Shown here in pieces: positions 1 through 8,470 of a stretch of 32,506 nt of DNA; positions within the stretch are counted from its first letter, which is position 1, and every line of letters starts with the position of its first letter. Origin of the DNA: Jannaschia sp. W003. Lineage in GTDB: Bacteria > Pseudomonadota > Alphaproteobacteria > Rhodobacterales > Rhodobacteraceae. A program made the position numbers and the translations under genes. The notes below the pieces were generated by a model. It saw only the letters and a list, made by a program, of their open reading frames with translations. It was not told where the DNA came from and did no database searches. Where the stretch lies: NCBI RefSeq assembly GCF_025144335.1, contig NZ_CP083544.1, positions 1 to 32,506 on the forward strand. The letters are read 5' to 3'.

Positions 1-428
1 GCGGCGCCGGTGTAGAACACGTTCTTGGACGACTCCTCGCCCTCGTACTGGACCGGGTAGAACAGCAGGCCGTTCAGCTCCTCGATCACCGGAAGCACGG
101 ACTTGCGGCTGACGGACGTCCAGTTGCCGAAGATCACGTCCACGTCGTGCACGGTCAGCAGCTCGCGCGCCTTCTCGGCGAAGAGCGGCCAGTCCGAGGC
201 CGGGTCGACGACCACCGCCTCCAGCTCGCAGCCCAGGAGGCCGCCGGCCTCGTTCTGCTGCTCCACCAGCATCTCCACCGTGTCCTTCAGCGTGGTCTCG
301 CTGATGGCCATGGTGCCCGAGAGCGAGTGGAGCACGCCCACCTTGATCGGCTCGGCGCAGTCCTGCGCGGCGGCGGCGGTGGCGAAGGCGCCGAGGGCGG
401 TGCCCAGCAGCAGGGTTGTTCGGATCAT
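1..428 (-). CDS. urtA: Urea-type ABC transporter substrate-binding protein UrtA, N-terminal part (gene runs off the window)
   Basis: The visible 142 residues begin at ATG 428-426 with a Sec signal peptide of about 21 residues ending in AAAA-Q. The mature start [17 protein letters not shown] is followed by a block reading [19 protein letters not shown], then [19 protein letters not shown] and [12 protein letters not shown]. These are hallmarks of the urea/short-chain amide branch of the branched-chain amino acid binding family (UrtA/FmdD). The protein would be periplasmic and deliver substrate to UrtBCDE. Those partners, if present, lie beyond base 1. A GGGGAT sequence lies about 9 bases before the start. 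Amide specificity (urea versus formamide) cannot be settled from the N-terminus alone. Family assignment is firm. Confidence 0.9.
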   Translation of the reverse strand, partial: MIRTTLLLGTALGAFATAAAAQDCAEPIKVGVLHSLSGTMAISETTLKDTVEMLVEQQNEAGGLLGCELEAVVVDPASDWPLFAEKARELLTVHDVDVIFGNWTSVSRKSVLPVIEELNGLLFYPVQYEGEESSKNVFYTGA

Positions 429-935
429 CTGGTCATCCCCGTATGGTTCGGCCCCTGGCTCGGGCTCCGCGTCGAAGCCGGCGGCGGAGGCCGACCGGCG
501 AACCGATGGGGGTGCGCGCGGCGCGCGGGGCGCAAGGCGGCGGGCGCGTGATCCCGCCGCGGTGCGGCATCTGCCCGAAATCGCCGCGCCGCAGGTGGGT
601 GGATGCCCGTTCGCCGGGCAGCGGGAGTGACCCTGGGTCATGCCGGCGCGGTCGACCGGGTCCGGCGACGGGGTGACGCCTATGCACCATGCCCGCACGA
701 TGCCCTGCAGATCGCAAACCGGTCGGGTCGGTCGCCCCCCCCCGGGTCGCAAGCAGGGCATCGCCGGGTCCGAAGAAGGCGAGCGGAATACTTCGCTGCA
801 CGCGACCGGATCGCCGCCACGCCGCCGGCGGTCCCCGGGAAGGCGGTCGTTGCGCCGGGGCACCATCGTGGCCCTATGCCGGCCCCTTGGGCCGGATCGC
901 CCGAACTTCCGTTGACGCAGTCCGGCCCAGACCCA
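429..935. other. Intergenic region between divergent urtA and the glucan synthase pair
   Basis: This 507-bp stretch separates two divergent starts and must hold both promoters. Open frames here encode arginine- and proline-rich low-complexity peptides with no recognisable family, so I call no gene. It contains a C9 tract near 737-745 and several short GC-rich inverted repeats. A TTGACG at 912-917 lies too close to the next start codon to serve it as a -35 box. I find no convincing promoter or riboswitch. Confidence 0.4.
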
Positions 936-2144
936 ATGACCGATGGGAAAACGGGAAGCGGGGACATCGTCTTGATCTTCTGGAGGCTGCTCTTGGGCGC
1001 CGTCATCGTCGTCGTCGCTCTCTGGATCATCGTGGGCGAGCAGATCACCGGCGCCAGCGCGGACGCCACCATCAATGCCCAGCTCTCGATGCTGCGGGCC
1101 CCCATCGCCGGCGACCTGTCGATATCCCAGCGCAAGCTCGGCTCGATCGTGTCCGAGGGCGAGGTGCTCGCCACCGTCACGGACCCGCTGGCCGACGGCG
1201 TCCGCCGCGACGACCTGGTGATGGAACTCGCGCTGGCGGAGGCGTCCGTGTCCCGTCTCGCCCTGCTGCGCGACGGGACCGCGACGATCGCCGCCGCGCT
1301 GGAGTCGCGCTCGCGGACCTACCGCACGGCGCGGATCGAGGAGATCGGGACGCGCCTGCGCTTCGCGCGCGAGCGGCTGGAGATCCTGCGCGACGACGCC
1401 TTCCCGACCGCCTTCGACATCGCGCCGCCCCAAGACGGCGGCGTCGAGCGCGCCGGCGCGGCCGAAGCCGAGGGGCTGCGGAGGCTCTGGATCAACGCGG
1501 TCTCCGAGCGGATCGCGGCGCTGGAGATCGAGCTCGCGACGGCCCGCGAGGGCGTGTTCGTGGGCGACAGCTACAACGACGCGCCGAACGCCGAGCAGCG
1601 CCTCTCGCAGCTCCGCAGCGAGCAGGCCGCCGTGACGGCGCAGCTCCGCGAGGCCGAGGCGGGGCGCGACGCGATCGCCGCGCGCCTCGACGCCGAGCGG
1701 CTGCGCGTGAACACCGCACGGCTCGCACAGATCGAGGCGACTGCGCGGGGGCGAATCTGGGAGGCGCTCGCCTCCGACGGGGAGAGCGTGCAGCGGGGCG
1801 ATCCGGTGATACGGCTCCTCGACTGCGCCTCGGTGTTCGTGACGGCCTCCGTGACGGAAAGCGTCTATAACGACCTCGCCTTCGGGCAACGGGCGGTGTT
1901 CCGCCCCTCGGGCGGGGGCCGGGCCTACGACGCGACGGTGATGCGGCGCGCCGGCGCGGGTGCCGAGACGGTCTACCGCAACCTCGCCGTCGCCCCGAGC
2001 GCGCAGCACCTCCAGCGCTACGACGTTGCCCTGCTGGTCCCGGGCCTGCTCGCCGACGAGACGTTCGCCTGCGCCGTGGGGCGCACGGGCCGGGTGTTCT
2101 TCGACCGGCGGCCGCTCGACTGGATCCGCGGCTTCTGGAACTGA
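936..2144 (+). CDS. Inner-membrane-anchored HlyD-type membrane fusion protein, BgsB-like (glucan synthase partner)
   Basis: 402 residues from ATG 936. A short cytoplasmic N-terminus is followed by one membrane helix (about residues 9-33), a biotinyl/lipoyl-like strand block ([20 protein letters not shown]) and two coiled-coil stretches (about 93-150 and 218-270). A second half-barrel carries [16 protein letters not shown] and a beta-barrel-like C-terminus. This is the usual HlyD/EmrA order, but there is no PilZ domain, which separates it from alginate protein Alg44. It sits four bases upstream of a processive GT2 synthase. The same gene order (fusion protein, then synthase) is known for bgsB-bgsA, the mixed-linkage beta-glucan genes of Sinorhizobium meliloti. 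Its likely job is to carry the nascent polysaccharide across the periplasm. Earlier in-frame codons exist, but their sequence is low-complexity and the membrane helix fits this start. The specific polymer is inferred. Confidence 0.8.
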   Translation: MTDGKTGSGDIVLIFWRLLLGAVIVVVALWIIVGEQITGASADATINAQLSMLRAPIAGDLSISQRKLGSIVSEGEVLATVTDPLADGVRRDDLVMELALAEASVSRLALLRDGTATIAAALESRSRTYRTARIEEIGTRLRFARERLEILRDDAFPTAFDIAPPQDGGVERAGAAEAEGLRRLWINAVSERIAALEIELATAREGVFVGDSYNDAPNAEQRLSQLRSEQAAVTAQLREAEAGRDAIAARLDAERLRVNTARLAQIEATARGRIWEALASDGESVQRGDPVIRLLDCASVFVTASVTESVYNDLAFGQRAVFRPSGGGRAYDATVMRRAGAGAETVYRNLAVAPSAQHLQRYDVALLVPGLLADETFACAVGRTGRVFFDRRPLDWIRGFWN

Positions 2145-2148
2145 CCCG

Positions 2149-4113
2149 GTGCCGATGATCCACCTCGGCGAGACGGCATCGAGCTTCATGCAGGTCGTGC
2201 TGGTCGCGGGCCTCGCGCTGCTCATTCCGATCCTCGCCGACAAGGAGCGCACGCTGCACCGCGCGATCCTGCTCGCGACCGCCTCGGCGCTCGCGCTGCG
2301 CTACCTGTGGTGGCGCGCCACCGAGACGGTCGCGCCCCTTGGCCTCACGTGGGACTGGGCGGCGAGCTGGTCGCTGCTCGCGCTCGAGACGCTGTCGGTG
2401 ATCGGCTCGATCAGCGCCTTCACCATGCTCGCGCGCACGCGCCGGCGATCGGCCGAGGCGAGCGCGAACCTCGGCTGGTGGGGCGCCGCGCCCGAGCCGC
2501 GAGTCGCGATCCTGATCGCGACCTACAACGAGGACCGCGAGGTGCTGGAGCGCACGATCCTCGGCTCGCTGGGCCTGCGGCACGCCAGCAAGACGATCCA
2601 CGTGCTCGACGACGGCAAGCGCGACTGGCTGCGCGACTACTGCGCGCGCCGGGGCGTGGACTACGTCCGCCGCCCGGACAACCGGGACGCCAAGGCCGGC
2701 AACATCAACCACGCGCTCGACGCCATGGCGGCGGATCCGCCCGACTTCGTGGTGGTGCTCGATGCCGACTTCGTGCCCCACCGCGGCTTCCTCAGCCGCA
2801 CTCTGGCCCTGTTCCACGATCCCACGGTCGGGCTCGTGCAGACGCCACAGCACTTCTTCAACGCCGACCCGATCCAGCACAACCTGAACCTCTCCCGCTC
2901 CTACCCCGACGAGCAGCGGTTCTTCTTCGACACGATGGAGCCCTGCCGCGACGCCTGGGACATCGCCTTCTGCTGCGGCACCTCCTCGATCGCGCGTTGG
3001 GAGGCGCTCCGGGCCATCGGCGGCTTTCCCACCGAGAGCGTCACCGAGGACTTCATGCTGACGGTGGTGCTCCAGTCCGCGGGCTGGCGGACGGTCTACC
3101 TCGACGAGGCGCTCACCGAGGGCCTCGCCCCGGAGGGCCTGAAGGAGTACGTCACGCAGCGCGCACGGTGGTGCCTCGGGATGATGCAGATCGCGCGCTC
3201 GAAGGTGGGGCCCTTCTCGCGGGCGCCGATCCGGCTGCGCGACCGCTGGAGCGTGCTCGACGCCGGGGCCTACTGGCTGACCACCTTCCCGTTCCGCATC
3301 GCCGCGCTCGTGTTCCCGCTTCTCTACTGGTACTTCGACATCCTCGTGGTGGATGCGCGCGTGCCTGACGTGATCAGCCACTTCGGGGTTTACTATCTCT
3401 GGACGCTGGTGGCGCTGAACCACCTGTCGCGCGGCAACGTGGTGCCCGTGATCAACGACGTGAGCCAGCTCGTGGGGGCCTTCCAGATCAGCCGCGCGGC
3501 GCTGGTGGGGCTGTTCAGGCCCCACGGCCATCCGTTCACGGTCACCGCGAAGGGCGGCGATCGGAGCCGCATCCAGGTGCAGTGGCACATGATGGCCCCG
3601 TTCGCGGCGTTGCTGGCGCTGACACTCGTGGGGCTCGGCCTCGGCATCGTCTCGGATCGCTTCGCGTTCTTCGACGCCGGCGACGGCAAGGCCGTGGTCC
3701 TGTTCTGGACGATCTACAACGTCGCCGTGCTGGCGCTGACGGTGGTGGTCTGCATCGAGCTGCCGCGCGCCGAGCGCCACGTGGCCGACGCGCCGGAGCG
3801 GGCCGAGCTGATCCACGGCCGGCCGCGACCCGTCTGGATCTCGGAGCTGACGACGCAGGGCACGCGCGTGGACGGCGCCGAGATCCCGAAGGGAGAGCAG
3901 GTGTCGATCCGCATCGCCGAGGTCGGGGAGGTCGCGGCCACGAGCCTCGGATACCGCACCAGCGGCACGACGCTCCTGTTCCACTGCACGTCCGAGCAAC
4001 TCGACGCGCTGCAGCTCAAGCTCTACGCCGAGGACAACATGCCCGGCATCGCCGGCGCCCGACTCGGCTCGCTTGTCCGCGACCTCGGTCGCAAGCTCGC
4101 CTTCACCCGCTAG
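2149..4113 (+). CDS. Processive GT2 beta-glucan synthase, BgsA/BcsA-like, with degenerate PilZ-like tail
   Basis: 654 residues from GTG 2149, which has a GGAA eight bases upstream; ATG 2155 is the alternative. N-terminal membrane helices are followed by a cytosolic GT-A domain with the full processive set: DDGK (154-157), DAD (205-207), TED ending at D301 and QRARW (337-341). Several membrane helices follow, then a cytosolic tail of about 120 residues. This machinery polymerises UDP-sugar while extruding the chain. In the tail, ELTTQG (566-571) lies where PilZ proteins have [DN]xSxxG, and no clear RxxxR precedes it, so any c-di-GMP site is non-canonical. S. meliloti BgsA is likewise reported to bind c-di-GMP through a non-PilZ C-terminus. 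There is no bcsB next to it; the partner is the fusion protein upstream. Product, cellulose or mixed-linkage glucan, is undecided. The stop codon overlaps that of the convergent gene. Confidence 0.85.
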   Translation: MPMIHLGETASSFMQVVLVAGLALLIPILADKERTLHRAILLATASALALRYLWWRATETVAPLGLTWDWAASWSLLALETLSVIGSISAFTMLARTRRRSAEASANLGWWGAAPEPRVAILIATYNEDREVLERTILGSLGLRHASKTIHVLDDGKRDWLRDYCARRGVDYVRRPDNRDAKAGNINHALDAMAADPPDFVVVLDADFVPHRGFLSRTLALFHDPTVGLVQTPQHFFNADPIQHNLNLSRSYPDEQRFFFDTMEPCRDAWDIAFCCGTSSIARWEALRAIGGFPTESVTEDFMLTVVLQSAGWRTVYLDEALTEGLAPEGLKEYVTQRARWCLGMMQIARSKVGPFSRAPIRLRDRWSVLDAGAYWLTTFPFRIAALVFPLLYWYFDILVVDARVPDVISHFGVYYLWTLVALNHLSRGNVVPVINDVSQLVGAFQISRAALVGLFRPHGHPFTVTAKGGDRSRIQVQWHMMAPFAALLALTLVGLGLGIVSDRFAFFDAGDGKAVVLFWTIYNVAVLALTVVVCIELPRAERHVADAPERAELIHGRPRPVWISELTTQGTRVDGAEIPKGEQVSIRIAEVGEVAATSLGYRTSGTTLLFHCTSEQLDALQLKLYAEDNMPGIAGARLGSLVRDLGRKLAFTR

Positions 4114-5165
4114 ACGGCCCGGAGCCGGGCGAGGGCCGAGGCCAGCACCGAGGCTTCGTGCGAGGTGTGCGAGGGCGCGGGATAGAGCTCCTCGCCGTGG
4201 CTGATCCGCTCCGCGCTGTCCACGAGCCGCATCACGGGCACGAGGAAGACGCGCACGAAGGCGAGGGCGGCGAGCGCGAAGAACGCGGCGCCCGCCAGCC
4301 CGAGGGCGGCGACGTGACGGAGCACGGCGTCGCGCTCCGCAGCCGCCGCGGCGTAGTCCGCGCAGCCCACGAGGCGCCAGCCGAAGCTCGGCAGGTCGCC
4401 GTAGAGCACCTGGGGCACCACCGCGCAGAGTTGCTCTCCGCGGCCGGGGAAGACGTCGCGAACGATCCCGCCGCCGCCCGTCGTGGTCAGCCGGAACGGC
4501 TCAAGCAGGAGCGGCTCGTCCGGCACCGCGCCGCTCGCCGCGGCCACAGCCCCGTCGGCCGACACCATGTAGAACGCCATGCCGCGCGCCGCCGCGGACT
4601 CGGCGAGGTAGCGCTCGAGCCAGGTGGCGTCGACGTGGAGCCCGATCACCCCCGCGCCGGCACGGTCCGCACCCTGGACGGGCGCCGCGAGGTCGAGGAA
4701 GCGCAGCGGCTCCGCCTCCTCCCGCCCCAGCAGCTCCCGCAGGAGCACGGCCTCGTGCACGTCGCCTGCGAAGCCGCCGCGAAGCCCGCCCGCGAACCAC
4801 GGACGGGCCGACACGTCCCTGCCTTCCAGCAACCCGCCGGACGCGACCTCCACGGTGCCGTCCACGCCTGCGTAGCCCGCCCAGGCCACGCGGCCGCCAT
4901 CGCTCACGAGGCCGTCGAGGAAGGTGCGCAGACGCTCCGGCTCCATCCCGGCGGCGCGCTCCGCGAGGTACCGCAGCTCCGACCAATCGGACTCGAGGGT
5001 CCGCGCCACGTCGCTCGCCGTCGTCCGCGTCTGCACGGCGGTCATGCGCGAGAGGGTGCGCGTGCCGATGTCCTCGGCGAAGCCGGGAAGCACGATCGCC
5101 ACCGCGAGGATCAGCAGCACGAGCCCCGCCCCGAAGCAGGAGAAGACGGCGTTTCTCAGGGTCAT
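4110..5165 (-). CDS. Cache-domain membrane receptor with HAMP-like end but no output domain
   Basis: 351 residues. ATG 5165 is chosen because GAGGAG lies six bases upstream; a longer frame to 5234 lacks such a site. A first membrane helix (about residues 4-27) leads into a large periplasmic region resembling a double Cache sensor, including VAWAGYAGVDGTVEVASGG, DVSARPWFAGGLRGGFAGD and VIGLHVDATWLERYL. A second helix (about 283-305) is followed by a HAMP-like start (VPVMRLVDSAERISHGEELY). The protein then ends about 20 residues later. Chemoreceptors, histidine kinases and cyclases of this layout continue with a signalling domain, which is missing. The stop is shared in a CTAG with the synthase stop opposite, and no open frame downstream resumes an output domain. 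Its neighbours suggest that it senses a small ligand and acts on the glucan machinery by contact. That role is inference. Confidence 0.7.
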   Translation of the reverse strand: MTLRNAVFSCFGAGLVLLILAVAIVLPGFAEDIGTRTLSRMTAVQTRTTASDVARTLESDWSELRYLAERAAGMEPERLRTFLDGLVSDGGRVAWAGYAGVDGTVEVASGGLLEGRDVSARPWFAGGLRGGFAGDVHEAVLLRELLGREEAEPLRFLDLAAPVQGADRAGAGVIGLHVDATWLERYLAESAAARGMAFYMVSADGAVAAASGAVPDEPLLLEPFRLTTTGGGGIVRDVFPGRGEQLCAVVPQVLYGDLPSFGWRLVGCADYAAAAAERDAVLRHVAALGLAGAAFFALAALAFVRVFLVPVMRLVDSAERISHGEELYPAPSHTSHEASVLASALARLRAV

Positions 5166-5256
5166 GCGCGGCTCCTCGGATGGCGTTCTGCCAAGACCCG
5201 CCCGGCAAGGGAGCGCGACCTCGTTTACCATCATGAACGGGCGATGCGCCGATTTC

Positions 5257-5274
5257 GCGTCGGCGACCCGACGC
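5257..5274. terminator. Possible attenuating hairpin after the GH8 gene
   Basis: A perfect 7-bp stem (GCGTCGG / CCGACGC) with a 4-base loop lies in the 144-bp gap between the GH8 gene end and the Cache gene start. No T tract follows on either strand, so it may be an mRNA-stability or attenuator stem, not a true intrinsic terminator. Confidence 0.3.
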
Positions 5275-5309
5275 TGCGCGGGCGGAATCGTGCCGCGGGC
5301 AGTGGCCGT

Positions 5310-6428
5310 TCAGGCAAGGCAGAAGGGCGCGGCCTCCGAGGCCGCGAGCGCGGTCAGAAGGTGGAGCGTGGCGGGGTAGTACGACTGGGACGCGCTCCAG
5401 CGGGGAATGGGCACGGGATCCGCAGGCTGCGCCGTGCAGCGAACGAGGGAGCGCAGCGCCGCGTAGCCGGGCGCGTCGCTCGTCTCGATCGCGCGCCCGG
5501 TCGCGGCCTCGGCCCAGACCACCGTGGCGGCCCCGGCGGCGGCATGAAGCGCCCGGACGCGGGCCACCGCGGGATGTGCGGGCCGTCCGGACCAGATCAG
5601 GTAGAGGGGCACCCTGAGCGCGTCGTAGCCGTACTCGCCCGCATCCCCCGCGGGACGCGCCCATCCCGAGGATTTGAGCGTCGTCCAGTTCAGCACGAGA
5701 CCCGATGCGGCGATGTCCGCCAACAGGTCGGCCCCGTCTTCGGCGGCACGAACCAGCCGGGGGAACCCGAAGCCCGCGGCGAGGTCGTGCATGGCGAGCG
5801 GCATGCAGTAGGATGGGTTGATCGTCTCCCCCGCGGGCTCGGAGAACCGCTCGGCCGCCGCCCTGAGCATCAGGGATCCGCCGGCGGGCGCCTCGACCAC
5901 CAGGATTCGGTCGATCGCCTCCGCGACCGCGCGGGCCCGGTCGGCGAGGCCTGGGTCGCCGAACCGGCGCGCGGCGCGCAGATGGGCCTAGGCGTAGAAC
6001 AGATCCCCGTCGCTGGCATTGTTGTGATCGGCCACGCCCTCGCCCGGCCGCCACCGCCACGCGAGGAGCGGGTCGCGGCGGACCGCCAGATGGGCCTGCG
6101 TCCACCCCGCGACCCGGGCGAAGGTGCCGGGATCGTCGAAGGCCACCGCGAGCAGCAGGGCCCGGCCCTGCCCCTCGGAATGGCTCGCGTCGCCTTGCAG
6201 CGCGTCGACCACGCGCCCCTCGGGGCGCAGGAACGTCGCCTTCCAGCGCGTCCAGGCGCCTGCCCAGTCCCCGCCGGCGGCACTCCACGACCATGCCGGC
6301 GCTGCGCCGCATGCTCCGGCGGCGAGCCCCGCGGCGAGCATCCCCCTGCGATTCAACGGACCGAGCCCCGTCCGGGCGAACGGGGGCGGGCAGCAGCTAC
6401 CGGCATCTCCCCCCTTCCCGCCGATCAT
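5310..6428 (-). pseudogene. GH8 endoglucanase (BcsZ/CelY-like) interrupted by an in-frame amber codon
   Basis: The frame reads as a continuous GH8 glucanase of about 372 codons except for TAG at 5990-5988, codon 147 from ATG 6428. Before it come a twin-arginine-like signal (NRRGMLAAGLAAG), the general-acid motif SEGQG and the NNASDGD motif carrying the catalytic base. Immediately after, the same frame continues with AHLRAARRFGDPGLADRA and then INPSYCMPLAMHDLA, WGARP-like and SYYPATLHLL segments typical of the family. GH8 proteins commonly have an aromatic residue, often Trp, at the interrupted spot, so a single TGG-to-TAG change explains it. The start is uncertain: ATG 6428, TTG 6356 and ATG 6341 are all possible. 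An active enzyme would trim or edit beta-glucan in the periplasm, as BcsZ does for cellulose. As read here it would give a truncated product lacking over half the barrel. A sequencing error is possible. Confidence 0.8.
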
Positions 6429-6486
6429 GAGCGGGCCGCGTGGGCCCGGAGGCCGACGCGGCACGACCGCGACCGTCCCGCCACGC

Positions 6487-7095
6487 TCAGAACGTGTTGA
6501 GGGAAAAGCCGGCGAATGCCTCGTCCGCATCGAACTTGTAGCCTAGGCGAAGGCTGAACGGTCTCCCACCCATGCGTTTCGCGAGGGCGACCGAGGTCTC
6601 GGCGTAGCTATCGCTCTCCCCGTAGGACACCTCGAGCGCCACCCCCGGCCCGGCGAAGCTGACCTGCGCAAGGGAGAACCACGCGGATTCGATCGTGTCG
6701 TACTCCCCTAGGAGGAACACGCCGCCGAACGGGACGGGCACGTAGCGCTCGGCCACGAGCCGGAGGCCGATCTCCGCATCCACGTCCGTCCCGTCTTCCG
6801 CCACCAGTCCGAACGAAGGTCCGGCCTTCAGCGTCGCGACCGTCGGGAGGACGTCGAAGCGACGGGTGCCGCTCAGCCTGTAGGCCTCTCCCCCCTCGTA
6901 ATCGACCACGCCCGCTCCGAAGGTCAGGTCTCCGACCCCCACGCTCGCCGTCCCCACGAGGGTCGACCGCGCCGCATCCACTTGGAAGAACACGCCATCC
7001 GCCCGGACGAGGCCCGGAACCCACAGGATCGAAGCGCACGCGACACCGATGGCGGCCCGGGAACGCCGGCGACGATACGGAGGGGTCAGAGCCAT
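6487..7095 (-). CDS. Predicted outer-membrane beta-barrel protein, possibly BcsS-like
   Basis: 202 residues from ATG 7095, chosen because GAGG lies six bases upstream; ATG 7107 is in frame too. An arginine-rich N-region and hydrophobic core give a signal peptide cleaved near residue 32. The rest alternates short amphipathic strands (DGVFFQVDAARSTLVGTASV, RPFSLRLGYKFDADEAFAGF) and ends in ...SLNTF, a terminal Phe typical of Bam-inserted barrels. It resembles the small outer-membrane proteins annotated as cellulose biosynthesis protein BcsS. I base that on architecture and neighbourhood, not on a recognised signature. It is first of three same-strand genes, 58 bp ahead of the GH8 gene. It could form the outer-membrane exit or anchor for the glucan. 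Confidence 0.6.
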   Translation of the reverse strand: MALTPPYRRRRSRAAIGVACASILWVPGLVRADGVFFQVDAARSTLVGTASVGVGDLTFGAGVVDYEGGEAYRLSGTRRFDVLPTVATLKAGPSFGLVAEDGTDVDAEIGLRLVAERYVPVPFGGVFLLGEYDTIESAWFSLAQVSFAGPGVALEVSYGESDSYAETSVALAKRMGGRPFSLRLGYKFDADEAFAGFSLNTF

Positions 7096-7812
7096 TCGAG
7101 GCCTCATCGCGACGAGCCCAACTTCATGGCTACCCGTTCGGGTTAGGTGGCGGATGCCCGGGCCACAAGGCCCGACGAGCCGTCCTGGCGTCTACGTAAG
7201 TTCCGCACCGCCCCACGAACGGGATCCAGCGCAGGCTTCATCCGGGTGATGCCGGGTATCGGAGCCGTTGCGAGAAGTACTCGAAGCACGGAGTTCCTCT
7301 TCCCCCCCATCCGACGTCAGTTCGTAGGCTGCCTGACGCGGATGCCCAAGACGATGATGCGGTGGAGGATGGCGCTGCGGACCTGGGGTCCGCGGTTCGG
7401 CGGTCGCAGTTGCAGGGCTCGGCCTTGGGCCGAGGCGCTTCGCTTCGCGAACCTTCGGTTCACCCAGTCCATCTCGGTCCCACGCGGCTTCGTCGGTGGT
7501 AGCCGCTCCAAGTCCGTCGGACAGCGAACCACGATCGCGCAACACGCCGCTAGAGGCGGACCAGTCCAAGGCGCGGTTAACAAGTCGGCGCACGCGCGAA
7601 CATGCCGTCCAGCCATGCTGCAAGACTTCCTACGAGGATTCTGAGAAGGGTTCGTACGTCAAGGCCGTCGTACGCTTGAGAAGCGTATCCAGATAATCGT
7701 CTCATGAGGCGGACCGGGAACAGGGTCGAGCGTTTGCCCGTATCACTCCAGACGTATCGGACCTTCCTACTCAAGCAGAGAGGTTAGAGCAGCGGGTCAT
7801 CTGGAACAAAAT
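7096..7812. other. 717-bp region without a convincing gene, containing a hairpin cluster
   Basis: Composition and codon pattern differ from the flanks: less biased third positions and more A/T near 7600-7810. Open frames of 60-165 codons exist on both strands, but none shows a family motif, signal peptide or clear ribosome site. The only structure I can support is the hairpin cluster at 7377-7461. The region separates the glucan locus from the secretion locus and may be decayed DNA or carry a small RNA. Confidence 0.45.
7377..7461. repeat. Cluster of three perfect hairpins
   Basis: Stem 1 at 7377-7393 is GCGGACC-TGG-GGTCCGC (7 bp). Stem 2 at 7418-7434 is CTCGGCC-TTG-GGCCGAG (7 bp). Stem 3 at 7449-7461 is GAACC-TTC-GGTTC (5 bp). 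All have 3-base loops and no mismatches, in 85 bases outside any recognised gene. It may be a structured transcript or a REP-like element; no known family is recognised. Confidence 0.45.
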
Positions 7813-8280
7813 CTAGATGATCCCCCCCGCTAGCCGCCCGATCCAGACGAGCAGAAACCCCCCAGCGAGCCATGGTCCGAATGCCAGCGCGGTACCTCGT
7901 TCCACATCACGCGCAACGGCCCAGAGCAGCGCCGGTGCCGTGGCGGCGATGAGTACCACGGGCAGTGCCTCGGCACCGAGCCAGGCCCCCGCGGCGCCGA
8001 ACAGCTTGGCATCGCCCAGTCCCAGGCCGTCCACGCCGCGCAGGCGGTAGAAGAGTGCGCCGAATAGCCAGAACGTGCCGAAGCCGATCGCAAGGCCGGC
8101 CAGTTCGGCCACGGGAACGCCACCGGTCCGTGCGGCGGCCAAGGCCAGTCCGGCTGCGGCGAGCGGCAGCGTCAATCGGTCGGGCAGCCGCCGCGTTCGC
8201 CGGTCGTGCCATGCCAACAGTGCGAGCGCTGCGATGAGGGGCACCGTCGCAAGGAGATCGAGGACGTCTGCTGACAACAA
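7813..8280 (-). CDS. Minimal A24 prepilin peptidase serving the type II secretion pseudopilins
   Basis: 155 residues if TTG 8280 is used; GGAGG lies six bases upstream of it. GTG 8295 is an in-frame alternative that would bury that ribosome site. This aspartic membrane peptidase has its two catalytic Asp residues visible: D26 in AWHDRRTRRLPDRL and D90 in the GLGDAKL (GxGD) motif. The remainder is about five to six membrane helices. It lacks the N-terminal cysteine-rich methyltransferase half of PilD/GspO and resembles short CpaA/TadV-type enzymes. The five pseudopilins nearby each have a Gly before the hydrophobic segment, the cleavage site such an enzyme uses. No Flp/Tad pilus genes are in the window, so I assign it to this secretion system by context. 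Confidence 0.85.
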   Translation of the reverse strand: MLSADVLDLLATVPLIAALALLAWHDRRTRRLPDRLTLPLAAAGLALAAARTGGVPVAELAGLAIGFGTFWLFGALFYRLRGVDGLGLGDAKLFGAAGAWLGAEALPVVLIAATAPALLWAVARDVERGTALAFGPWLAGGFLLVWIGRLAGGII

Positions 8281-8470
8281 TTCTACCCTCCGCACGGCAT
8301 CCGCGCAGAAAACTTCAATTATTTCTCCCCCTCGTGAAACCTTGCCCCATCTTGTCCGTGGCTAGAAGCGACGAACGTCTCGCCGCTGCCGCCCCGTGCG
8401 CTGCCGCAGGCCTCGTCCGCGGTGCGCATCAGGTGGATCGTGAACGCGTGCAACGGGAAGGGAGCACGAG

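Noticed and set aside
603..935. Upstream extension of the fusion protein
   Set aside because: The 111 extra codons are Arg/Pro-rich without a signal or domain; the membrane helix sits correctly when starting at 936.
1492..3999. Long minus-strand open frame opposite the synthase and fusion protein
   Set aside because: Its sequence is His/Arg/Glu-rich with no family motif and mirrors strongly supported plus-strand genes; a high-GC shadow.
5988..5990. Programmed amber recoding (pyrrolysine-like) in the GH8 gene
   Set aside because: No recoding element is visible and the residue is not catalytic; mutation or sequence error is simpler.
3582..6500. 972-codon plus-strand open frame
   Set aside because: Runs antisense to the receptor and the GH8 gene; no recognisable domain.
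7577..7774. Minus-strand frame of 65 codons in the gene-free region
   Set aside because: A TTG start without ribosome site and no signal, helix or family match; not enough to call a gene.
8342..8368. TTGCCC and TAGAAG as promoter for the DUF4331 gene
   Set aside because: Spacing is 15 bases and both hexamers are weak; not distinguishable from chance.
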